7,447 bases of DNA from an uncultured Eubacteriales bacterium (GTDB taxonomy: Bacteria; Bacillota; Clostridia; Oscillospirales; Acutalibacteraceae). The first letter of the stretch is position 1. Each line of letters opens with the position of its first letter. The notes beneath the pieces are model-generated. The model ran no database searches. It saw nothing but the letters and a program-made list of their open reading frames with translations, and had not been told where the DNA came from. The stretch lies in NCBI GenBank assembly GCA_934486755.1, contig CAKSQT010000079.1, positions 1 to 7,447 on the forward strand, in the 5' to 3' direction. The translations under genes were made by a program, and so were the position numbers. Shown here piece by piece: positions 1 to 5,019 of this stretch.

Positions 1-83
1 CCCTTTAGGGGTGTGGCCTGTAAAATGCCCTTCTAGGGCTTATTCAAGCCTCCGGCTTTGCCGGAGGTTGTGACTTTTACATA
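1..83. other. Hairpin-rich stretch downstream of dinB (cut by window edge)
   Basis: Two perfect hairpins are nested inside a third pairing. GCCCT at 27-31 pairs with AGGGC at 35-39. CCTCCGGC at 49-56 pairs with GCCGGAGG at 60-67 around a TTT loop. GTAAAA at 20-25 can pair with TTTTAC at 75-80 to close both into a three-way junction. Neither hairpin has a clear T-tract on either strand, so a plain terminator for dinB is not well supported. It could be the end of a structured RNA or a palindromic repeat that continues outside the window. Confidence 0.4.
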
Positions 84-1271
84 CTATGAATTTTCTATCG
101 TTCTGCCGCGCTTTATGCTGTCGTTGCCGAATTTCTTTCTCAATTTATACATAGAGTCTTCTATCTGCTCAATTTTCGCGTCGTTTTCCGTTTCGCCGAA
201 AATGTCCTGCTGAACGGCGGTGTTATCGTCCTTCAAATTTATCGCGCGTATCCCGACCGAGCGGAGCGGCTGGGTCATATTGCAGTTTTGCCTGAATAAT
301 TCCATTCCGCCGCGCGCCAGCAGTAAAGCCGAGTTGGTGGGACTTTTAAGCGCTCGGCTGAATTCCTTTACCGCAAGCGAGGTGTAGCGGATATGCACCT
401 GTATACCGCCCGCGTAAAGTCCGTATTTCCGCAAATTGTCAGATATGTTTTCCGCAAGCTCGAAAAATGTTTTTTCAACCTCGTCTTCGGTCTCAAAATC
501 CTTGGCGTAGGTCACCGAACGCCCTATGCTTTTCGGGATATACTCGTCTTCGGTTGAGGCGACGGGCGAATCGTCCTCGCCCATAGCGTATTTTTTAAGC
601 TCAACACCGCTTTTGCCGAGCATTCTTTTCAGCGTATTATCGCTGCAAAGGCAAATGTCGCCTATTGTCACTATTCCCGATGAACGGAGCCGTTCTGCCG
701 TGCGCTTGCCGACGTAAAGCAGGTCGGAAGCGGGCAGCCGCCAAACCTTTTCCTTGAAATTTTCCCTTGATATGACCGTCACCGCGTCGGGCTTTTTCAT
801 ATCCGAACCTAATTTCGCAAATACCTTGTTAAAGCTGACCCCGACCGATGCGGTAATTCCCAGCTCCCTTTTAATGTCGTTCCTGATTCGGTTCGCTATC
901 TGCTCGCCGCTCCCGAAAAGCATAGTGCTTCCCGTTACGTCAAGCCAACATTCGTCAATCCCGAACGGCTCTACCATATCGGTGTATCGGCAGTAAATCT
1001 CGTGCGCTAAACGTGAGTATTCTTTATATTTGTCCATAATTGGCGGAAGTATCACAAGGTCGGGGCATTTTGCCTGCGCCTCGAATATCGCTTCGGCGGT
1101 TTTAACACCGTAGGATTTCGCAAGCTCGTTTTTTGCAAGCACTATCCCGTGCCGCTGTTCCTTGCTGCCGCAGACCGCTATCGGCACATCGTAAAGCGTA
1201 GGGTTAAAAAGGAGCGATACCGACGCGAAAAAATTGTTCAGGTCACAGTGTAGTATTATTCTGTCCCCCAT
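84..1271 (-). CDS. dinB: DNA polymerase IV, Y-family translesion polymerase
   Basis: A 395-aa, full-length Y-family polymerase that copies past damaged bases at the cost of mutations. The N-terminal palm motif HCDLNNFFASV carries metal ligand Asp10, with Phe14/Phe15 at the steric-gate position. The second catalytic motif GIDECWLDVTGS carries Asp106 and Glu107. SVGVSFNKVFAKLGSDMKKPD-type sequence (about 142-162) and the helix-hairpin-helix thumb (about 182-205) follow, then a little-finger domain. QQDIF at 354-358 fits a QxxLF-type sliding-clamp motif. The start has AAAGG about nine bases upstream. The gene is last in a leftward cluster, 81 bp past the sigma-like gene, and has its own promoter and a LexA-like box in that gap. 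Family assignment is secure; regulation is inferred. Confidence 0.96.
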   Translation of the reverse strand: MGDRIILHCDLNNFFASVSLLFNPTLYDVPIAVCGSKEQRHGIVLAKNELAKSYGVKTAEAIFEAQAKCPDLVILPPIMDKYKEYSRLAHEIYCRYTDMVEPFGIDECWLDVTGSTMLFGSGEQIANRIRNDIKRELGITASVGVSFNKVFAKLGSDMKKPDAVTVISRENFKEKVWRLPASDLLYVGKRTAERLRSSGIVTIGDICLCSDNTLKRMLGKSGVELKKYAMGEDDSPVASTEDEYIPKSIGRSVTYAKDFETEDEVEKTFFELAENISDNLRKYGLYAGGIQVHIRYTSLAVKEFSRALKSPTNSALLLARGGMELFRQNCNMTQPLRSVGIRAINLKDDNTAVQQDIFGETENDAKIEQIEDSMYKLRKKFGNDSIKRGRTIENS

Positions 1272-1319
1272 ATTAACCCGCCTTTCTTAAAAATATTTTT
1301 TTACCCGACCTTTTTCGAC

Positions 1320-1331
1320 AAACAAATGTTC
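1320..1331 (-). promoter_or_regulatory. Degenerate LexA/DinR-like box at the dinB promoter
   Basis: Read on the minus strand, GAACATTTGTTT matches the Gram-positive SOS core GAAC-N4-GTTY. The flanking bases (A before, G after) and one inner base depart from the full consensus. It lies about 2-13 bases past the start predicted from the promoter at 1340-1368, where bound LexA would block initiation. This is a motif match only. Confidence 0.45.
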
Positions 1332-1339
1332 TTTTATAT

Positions 1340-1368
1340 AGTATAATACATTTCAAAGCGAATGTAAA
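1340..1368 (-). promoter_or_regulatory. Sigma-A promoter for dinB alone
   Basis: On the minus strand TTTACA (1368-1363) is followed by a 17-base spacer and TATACT (1345-1340). The -35 and part of the spacer lie inside the 3' end of the sigma-like gene. This would let dinB be transcribed separately from the two genes upstream of it. Confidence 0.6.
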
Positions 1369-1685
1369 GACGTAAATTTCAACCTTTTTAGCGCCTTGCG
1401 GTGCAGACGTTCGATTTGTCGGCGGCTGTAATTCACCTCATAGCCGACATCTTCAAAGGATCTGCCGCATATATAGCGCTGGGAAAGAATTTCGCTCAGA
1501 ATTGAGCCGTCAATATTTTCTATCGCCTGTTCTACATCAAACCGAAACTGCCGCGCGTTTTTTATAAGCTCGGCGTATCTTTCCTTGCTTTCGGGGTCCT
1601 CCACCATCATCAGGTTGAGCCGTCTGATCCTTGCCGTCTGCAATCGGTATTTTCTCAGGGTCTCTATCTTTTCGTCGTCGGTCAT
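1353..1685 (-). CDS. Small sigma-70 region-4-like / phage-type HTH protein
   Basis: A 110-aa protein with a charged helical N-terminal half (about 1-60) and a C-terminal helix-turn-helix that reads like sigma factor region 4. SFEDVGYEVNYSRRQIERL (about 76-94) follows the usual layout of 'short helix, turn, recognition helix', and is followed by the basic run HRKALKRLK. Proteins of this size are common in clostridial prophages and integrative elements, where they act as late-gene regulators or sigma-like activators; none of the core-binding region 2 is present. Its ATG overlaps the stop of the zinc-ribbon gene (ATGA), with AAGGA nine bases upstream, so the two are translationally coupled. Target promoters cannot be seen. 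The HTH call is fairly sure, the exact family less so. Confidence 0.75.
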   Translation of the reverse strand: MTDDEKIETLRKYRLQTARIRRLNLMMVEDPESKERYAELIKNARQFRFDVEQAIENIDGSILSEILSQRYICGRSFEDVGYEVNYSRRQIERLHRKALKRLKFTSLHSL

Positions 1686-2071
1686 TTCTGCCCGTCCTTT
1701 TTAAGATACGGCATTATGTAAGCGACATACTGCCCGTAGCTGTAATTTTTGTTGTTTTTTCGGTTGTATTCGTTTGCGTCCTGAATGATTTTTGCTATCG
1801 GGTCGGTGAGTGCGCCTTTTCGCCGCGCCAATTCCCTTGCCCAAAGCCTTTCGCCTGTCAAACGGCAACTGTCGTTGCAGTAATTTCGTTTGCCCTCGGG
1901 CAGGCGGGAGCCGCAGCAGCGGCAGTAGCGGACTTCTATTTCGCTGAATCTTCGCCCGCCGCAGTAGGGACACAAATAGATTTTTTCATACGGAGGTGAA
2001 TCAAGCCCGTGCCTTTCCTCGCACACGGCGGCAGTCTCAAATTCAAATCCGCAGTCCAAACAACGGTACAT
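1682..2071 (-). CDS. Small two-site zinc-ribbon protein of unknown role
   Basis: A 129-aa protein whose first 70 residues hold two Cys4 metal sites. The first is C4-x2-C7 with C34-x2-C37 (CPYCGG). The second is C50-x2-C53 (CRCCGS) with C65-x3-C69 (YCNDSC), a fold like other short phage and host zinc ribbons. The C-terminal half is helical and basic (ARELARRKG) and ends KKDGQK. Zinc ribbons of this type bind nucleic acid or protein partners; no enzymatic motif is visible. It is the first gene of the leftward transcript, with AAGGAAG eight bases before the ATG, and overlaps the sigma-like gene. Its position suggests a regulator or adaptor of the same module, but that is inference. Confidence 0.75.
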   Translation of the reverse strand: MYRCLDCGFEFETAAVCEERHGLDSPPYEKIYLCPYCGGRRFSEIEVRYCRCCGSRLPEGKRNYCNDSCRLTGERLWARELARRKGALTDPIAKIIQDANEYNRKNNKNYSYGQYVAYIMPYLKKDGQK

Positions 2072-2096
2072 TAAACATACTTCCTTTATATTGTTC

Positions 2097-2125
2097 TTGA
2101 CATTTACTGAATTATGTAATACAAT
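2097..2125 (+). promoter_or_regulatory. Rightward promoter for the XRE-ImmA pair
   Basis: TTGACA (2097-2102), 17 bases, TACAAT (2120-2125): near-consensus sigma-A. Transcription would start near 2132. The spacer contains the operator-like ATTATGTAAT (2111-2120), so a bound repressor would occlude this promoter (autoregulation). Confidence 0.8.
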
Positions 2126-2225
2126 CTAACTGTCAGGTTAAATATTACGTAATCACGTATCTGCGTATATATCATATTACGTAATTCAGTAAATGTCAAT
2201 ACACAATTTTACGAATTTACGTAAT
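2111..2225. promoter_or_regulatory. Four operator-like TTACGTAA sites
   Basis: ATTATGTAAT 2111-2120 (one mismatch), ATTACGTAAT 2144-2153 (perfect), ATTACGTAAT 2176-2185 (perfect) and TTTACGTAAT 2216-2225 (8-bp perfect core). Centres are 33, 32 and 40 bp apart, so the first three repeat at about three helical turns and lie on one face of the DNA. A TTTTACGAAT half-site sits at 2207-2216. The likely ligand is the XRE protein encoded next to them. Confidence 0.7.
2171..2199 (-). promoter_or_regulatory. Leftward promoter for zinc-ribbon/sigma-like/dinB cluster
   Basis: On the minus strand TTGACA (2199-2194), 17 bases, TATGAT (2176-2171). Transcription would start near 2164 and run left. The spacer holds the perfect palindrome ATTACGTAAT (2176-2185). 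It faces the rightward promoter, so the two transcripts would overlap by about 30 bases at their 5' ends. Confidence 0.8.
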
Positions 2226-2256
2226 TTGTATGTATGCACAAAAAGGAGTAATCGAA

Positions 2257-2592
2257 ATGCCCGAAATTTATGAGCGGATTGAAGAATTATGTCGAAAGAG
2301 GTCGGTGAATATCACACAGCTCTGCCGCGAGTGCGGTATTCCGAGGGCAACGCTTACTGATTTTAAAATGGGCAGGATAAAAACCCTGTCGGCGTCGGTG
2401 CTTTCCAAAATAGCGGAATATTTTTCGGTAAGCGTCGATTATATATATGGGGGACGGTCATCATCGCCCGCTGACGAAACCGAGCTTAAAGCGGCTCTTT
2501 TCGGCGGCGAGACCGAAGTTACCGATGAAATGTGGACAGAGGTTAAAAGATACGCACAATATGTAAAGGAACGTGAAAATGGAAACAACTAA
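2257..2592 (+). CDS. XRE/Cro-CI family transcriptional repressor
   Basis: A 111-aa DNA-binding protein. An XRE helix-turn-helix fills residues 5-63: NITQLCRECGIPRATLTDF (about 18-36) is the HTH core, and LSKIAEYFSVSVDYIYGG is the typical end of the domain. The last 45 residues are acidic and helical, a likely dimerisation tail or peptidase target. I chose the ATG at 2257 because GGAG lies eight bases before it; an in-frame ATG at 2230 has no ribosome site and lies over an operator. The gene overlaps the downstream metallopeptidase gene. In ICEBs1 (ImmR/ImmA) and in Deinococcus (DdrO/IrrE) such repressors are cut by the partner peptidase; the same logic is inferred here. Confidence 0.9.
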   Translation: MPEIYERIEELCRKRSVNITQLCRECGIPRATLTDFKMGRIKTLSASVLSKIAEYFSVSVDYIYGGRSSSPADETELKAALFGGETEVTDEMWTEVKRYAQYVKERENGNN

Positions 2593-2977
2593 GCTGTATG
2601 ATATAGCCGAAAGGCATAACATAACGGTGGATCGCTTTGGGCTGCCCAAATGCGGTTCGGTGTCGGTCTGGCACAATAACAGGCTTTTCATAGCGCTTGA
2701 CAGCGGCATAAATACCCGTGCGGAGGAAAGAGTGTGTCTGGCACACGAGCTGGGACATTGCGAAACTTTGAGCTTTTACAATATATATTCCCCTGCGGAC
2801 ATTCGCGCCAAGCACGAAAACCACGCCAACCGCTGGGCGATACAGCGGCTTATACCCGAAAACAGGTACCGCCGTGCGTTGAGAAACGGCTACACGGATA
2901 TACACTCGCTTGCGGAATATTTCGACGTTACCGACGAGTTTATGACCAAGGCGGTGGAGTATTACAAAAACGCCTGA
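2579..2977 (+). CDS. ImmA/IrrE-type zinc metallopeptidase
   Basis: A 132-aa protein of the ImmA/IrrE (M78-like) group. The zinc motif HELGH is at 56-60, with Glu57 as catalytic base, inside the usual LAHELGH context. Glu80 in KHENHANRWA is the expected third zinc ligand, followed by the family's helix and 'LIP' turn (91-93). The length fits the compact ImmA form without extra domains. AAAGGA lies eight bases before the ATG at 2579; an in-frame GTG at 2573 is only two bases from it and is less likely. It overlaps the XRE gene by 14 nt, so the two are co-transcribed and coupled. The expected role is cleavage of the XRE repressor on a signal. The signal is not visible. Confidence 0.9.
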   Translation: METTKLYDIAERHNITVDRFGLPKCGSVSVWHNNRLFIALDSGINTRAEERVCLAHELGHCETLSFYNIYSPADIRAKHENHANRWAIQRLIPENRYRRALRNGYTDIHSLAEYFDVTDEFMTKAVEYYKNA

Positions 2978-3384
2978 AACCGACTTGATTTTATAATAAA
3001 ATTCACCTGTTTTAAAACGGCAAAATCACCGCCGAAAAAATGCATTAACATTGCAAATTTTGTTGTTATGTAAACTCGGACAACCATATTAATTATCCAA
3101 CTTATCCACCGACATATCAACAAATAAAGGGGTAAAACCTCTCAAAAAAGCGGTTTTCGGGGGTTAAAACGGTGGATAACTGTGTTAGTAAGTGGAATAA
3201 TAGGAAGTTTCTCCGTAAAATGAATAAAAAATTTATGTTAATCATTTCGACCGTTTTCGACAAAAAAATACTGCCGAAAAAAGAAAAATTTTTTGTGTGA
3301 TGTTAACATATTTTCCAAACGCTAAAAACGGCGCGGATTTCGGAGATTTACGATTGTATATATTATTATGTAGGGAGTAAAAAT
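2978..3384. other. Gene-free 407-bp AT-rich gap
   Basis: No credible gene on either strand. It holds a cluster of DnaA-box-like 9-mers (3093-3110 and 3171-3179) and a perfect 10-bp palindrome ATGTTAACAT at 3300-3309. I see no convincing T-tailed terminator after the peptidase gene and no good -35/-10 pair before the membrane protein gene, only AT-rich sequence around 3357-3366 that could serve as a -10. Confidence 0.6.
3093..3179. promoter_or_regulatory. Cluster of three DnaA-box-like 9-mers
   Basis: TTATCCAAC (3093-3101) and TTATCCACC (3102-3110) are directly abutting, and TTATCCACC recurs inverted at 3171-3179. Against TTATCCACA the second and third have one mismatch and the first two. TTATCCACCG and CGGTGGATAA also form a 10-bp inverted repeat 59 bp apart. 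Function is unproven. Confidence 0.35.
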
Positions 3385-4071
3385 ATGAAAAGGACAAAAC
3401 TGAAAGACAGAAAACTGCCCGACTATACAAGGGGCGAAGAAATATTCAATATGGTAACGCATATTGTGGGCGGCGCGTTCGGTATAGCGGCGCTTGCCAC
3501 CTGTGTGGTAAAGGCGTTTTTAAACGGCGACGCTTATCAGATTGTCAGCGCGTTTATCTTCGGCTTTTCAATGGTATTGCTGTATACAATGTCAAGCGTA
3601 TACCACGGGCTTATACCCGAAACGGCGAAAAAGGTTATGCAGATAATAGACCATTGCACCGTCTTTATTCTGATAGCGGGAACCTACACACCAATAGCGC
3701 TCTGCTCTCTGCGGCGCGCCAACACCGCACTTGGGTGGACGGTGTTCGGAATAGTCTGGGGCGTGTCGGCGCTCGGCATAACCTTAAACGCTATCGACCT
3801 TAAAAAGTATAACGTGTTTTCGGTTATATGCTACCTCGCGCTTGGTTGGTGCATAGTCCTGACGGGTAAAACGGCGGTAACCGCTATCGGGGCAAACGGA
3901 TTTTGGCTTTTGCTCGCGGGCGGAATATGCTATACCGTCGGCGCGGTGCTTTACGGCATAGCTGGTAAGAGCGTCCACAGATATATGCATTCGGTATTCC
4001 ATATATTCGTCGTCGCCGGCAGTGTGTTCCATTACTTTACTATACTGTTCTATGTTCTGATTAAATATTAG
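3385..4071 (+). CDS. trhA: Hemolysin III / PAQR-family membrane protein
   Basis: A 228-aa polytopic membrane protein of the hemolysin III (UPF0073, PAQR-like) family, linked to membrane fluidity homeostasis in bacteria. About seven hydrophobic segments follow a basic N-terminus. Family signatures are all present: E18-x3-N22-x3-H26 before the first helix, S70-x3-H74 (SSVYH), IIDH at 87-90 followed by AGTYTP, and the C-terminal H198, H202 and H206 (HRYMHSVFH). His74, His202 and His206 match the zinc-binding set known from PAQR proteins. AGGGAG lies seven bases before the ATG. It is a single gene ending at a strong terminator. Despite the family name, no haemolytic role should be assumed. Confidence 0.93.
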   Translation: MKRTKLKDRKLPDYTRGEEIFNMVTHIVGGAFGIAALATCVVKAFLNGDAYQIVSAFIFGFSMVLLYTMSSVYHGLIPETAKKVMQIIDHCTVFILIAGTYTPIALCSLRRANTALGWTVFGIVWGVSALGITLNAIDLKKYNVFSVICYLALGWCIVLTGKTAVTAIGANGFWLLLAGGICYTVGAVLYGIAGKSVHRYMHSVFHIFVVAGSVFHYFTILFYVLIKY

Positions 4072-4077
4072 TTGTTG

Positions 4078-4123
4078 GACGTTAGATATTATAAGGCTCC
4101 CCTCTGTGAAAAGAGGGGAGCCT
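4078..4123 (+). repeat. Hairpin repeat, left copy
   Basis: GACGTTAGATATTATAAGG leads directly into the terminator stem. The inverted partner is at 4764-4809. The 22-nt tail matches at 21 of 22 positions; the stems differ by one compensated base pair. Confidence 0.85.
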
Positions 4124-4130
4124 ATTTTTT
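4094..4130 (+). terminator. Strong intrinsic terminator after the PAQR gene
   Basis: A perfect 12-bp stem, AGGCTCCCCTCT (4094-4105) with AGAGGGGAGCCT (4112-4123), loop GTGAAA, followed by TATTTTTT. It is also one copy of the inverted hairpin repeat described at 4078-4809. Confidence 0.92.
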
Positions 4131-4146
4131 CCCGCTAAGCTCTGAT

Positions 4147-4308
4147 TTATTTTTTCAGATATTCCTTTATTATATGTTCTATCAAATTATTTCTCGTTCT
4201 ATTTTCCTCAATAGCCTTTTTTTCAATATTTTTTAATAAATATTCGGTTGTTATTTTTACAAAAAAATCAACTATGGCAATAATTTTGGGGGTAGTGGTA
4301 ACACCGTG
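4147..4308 (-). pseudogene. Ribbon-helix-helix (CopG/Arc-like) remnant
   Basis: The minus strand is open for 53 codons before the stop at 4147. The last ~37 residues look like a ribbon-helix-helix DNA-binding domain: FVKITTEYLLKNIEKKA gives a beta strand and first helix, ENRTRNNLIEHIIKEYLKK the turn and second helix. No ATG, GTG or TTG start lies in frame: the frame opens just after a TAA, and where an initiator might be expected there is ACC-CCC. I therefore read it as a broken gene, probably of an antitoxin- or plasmid-type repressor. A weak leftward promoter (TTGTTA, 17 bases, TATCAT; 4368-4340) lies upstream. A functional protein starting at a rare codon cannot be excluded. Confidence 0.45.
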
Positions 4309-4313
4309 TTATC

Positions 4314-4341
4314 TTGAAATTTAGTTAAGATACACTATAAT
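4314..4341 (+). promoter_or_regulatory. Promoter for the 103-aa unknown gene
   Basis: TTGAAA (4314-4319), 16 bases, TATAAT (4336-4341). Transcription would begin near 4348, giving an ~80-base leader. A possible leftward -10 (4345-4340) overlaps it. Confidence 0.65.
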
Positions 4342-4429
4342 GATAATAGGGTGAAATTATGATAACAAGAATTTAAGACTTGTCGGAAAAATTATTACCC
4401 ATATATACTGTAAGGAGAAGTGAAAAAGT

Positions 4430-4741
4430 ATGGAATTTTCTGATATGATGAAAAGGTGCAAGTTATTAGAGATAAGCAATTATCTTATCGGATACGGCGA
4501 ATCGGCGGTGGAAAGCAAGGACTTGGATTTTGCTACCGCTATAAGAAATATGGAAAAGCAAACAAATAGATTTTTGGAGGAACATTTTGAAGACCAAGAG
4601 GAACGCGACGCTGTTTCCTACGAAATGGCAAGCCGAGAAACGGTTACAAGAGAAATATATTTTCAAATGGGTCTTATAGCAGGGATAAATATATCAAGAG
4701 AAATAGAAAGAAAAACGAAAGAACTTAACAGGAAAAAATAA
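4430..4741 (+). CDS. Unrecognised 103-aa helical protein
   Basis: I do not recognise this protein. It is acidic in the middle (EEHFEDQEERDAVSYE, about 49-64), basic at the C-terminus (ERKTKELNRKK), and appears all-helical, with no signal peptide, membrane segment or metal motif. The phrase REIYFQMGLIAGINISREIE (about 74-93) resembles C-terminal helices of short uncharacterised Firmicute proteins with a 'GF.LG....E' pattern, but that is a weak likeness. AAGGAG lies 12 bases before the ATG, longer than ideal. The gene is AT-rich, uses AGA/AAA codons more than its neighbours, and lies between inverted hairpin repeats next to a broken regulator, so it was probably acquired. Confidence 0.7.
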   Translation: MEFSDMMKRCKLLEISNYLIGYGESAVESKDLDFATAIRNMEKQTNRFLEEHFEDQEERDAVSYEMASRETVTREIYFQMGLIAGINISREIERKTKELNRKK

Positions 4742-4763
4742 ATTAAAGTTTAGCGGAGCAAAC

Positions 4764-4809
4764 AGGCTCACCTCTATAAAAAGAGGTGAGCCTTCTAATA
4801 TCTAACGTC
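4764..4809 (-). repeat. Hairpin repeat, right (inverted) copy
   Basis: Stem AGGCTCACCTCT (4764-4775) with AGAGGTGAGCCT (4782-4793), loop ATAAAA, then CTTCTAATATCTAACGTC. Compared with the left copy, the C:G pair at 4100/4117 is A:T here (4770/4787), so pairing is kept. No T-tract follows on the plus strand, so this copy is not an obvious terminator for the gene before it. Confidence 0.85.
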
Positions 4810-4829
4810 TACCATCTAACGTCTAAATT
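4795..4829 (+). repeat. Five tandem 7-mers beginning CTA
   Basis: CTAATAT, CTAACGT, CTACCAT, CTAACGT and CTAAATT follow one another without gaps. Two units are identical. The left hairpin repeat carries the inverse units ACGTTAG and ATATTAT at 4079-4092. Confidence 0.75.
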
Positions 4830-4859
4830 TGCGAATTATTATAGTTGCGCAAATTTTTT
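4825..4859 (+). terminator. AT-rich intrinsic terminator
   Basis: AAATTTGCG (4825-4833) pairs with CGCAAATTT (4848-4856) around a 14-nt loop; the final stem Ts run into TTTTTT (4854-4859). It would end transcripts of the 103-aa gene. The stem is AT-rich, so strength is uncertain. Confidence 0.6.
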
Positions 4860-5019
4860 AATATAAAAATCTGACACCTAAATATGTCTATGCAAAATCG
4901 GCTGTATACTATATAAGGTAAAAATTATGAATAAATTACCCACTTTCTGCCTATATTATAGGTGTGACAGGGGTGCCGTCCACCACACTATGCAAGTTTT
5001 GTAGGAATGCACAATCTTA

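Larger units (their letters stand above)
2097..2199. repeat. 25-bp inverted repeat carrying both promoters
   Basis: Arms 2097-2121 and 2175-2199 match at 24 of 25 positions in inverted orientation. Both read TTGACATTTACTGAATTA, then T or C, then GTAATA. Each arm contains a complete -35, the spacer with the operator, and the first bases of the -10. The single mismatch (T at 2115) is in the operator core. Confidence 0.9.

Noticed and set aside
1631..1999. Plus-strand 122-codon frame and a minus-strand 90-codon frame at 1701-1973
   Set aside because: Both are other-frame shadows of the zinc-ribbon and sigma-like genes; composition is not protein-like and no ribosome site is present.
2230..2256. 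Earlier ATG for the XRE gene
   Set aside because: No ribosome site before it, while AAAAGGAG is correctly placed for the ATG at 2257.
2573..2578. GTG start for the metallopeptidase
   Set aside because: It lies only two bases from AAAGGA; the ATG at 2579 has ideal spacing.
2543..2905. Minus-strand 120-codon frame
   Set aside because: Antisense shadow of the metallopeptidase gene, whose HELGH motif and start signals are convincing.
1..2977. Complete prophage or integrative element
   Set aside because: The repressor-peptidase pair and small phage-like proteins suggest it, but no integrase, terminase, structural or relaxase gene and no attachment repeat is visible in this window.
3093..3179. 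Chromosomal origin of replication
   Set aside because: Only three imperfect boxes, no dnaA/dnaN/gyrase genes nearby, and no clear unwinding element.
4359..4376. Five-codon ORF (MITRI) in the leader of the 103-aa gene
   Set aside because: Too short and with no attenuator structure after it to argue for a leader peptide.
4795..4829. CRISPR array
   Set aside because: The repeats are contiguous 7-mers with no spacers, and there are no cas genes in view.
4927..5004. 25-codon ORF with weak AAGG upstream
   Set aside because: No clear promoter or recognisable product; chance ORFs of this length are expected.
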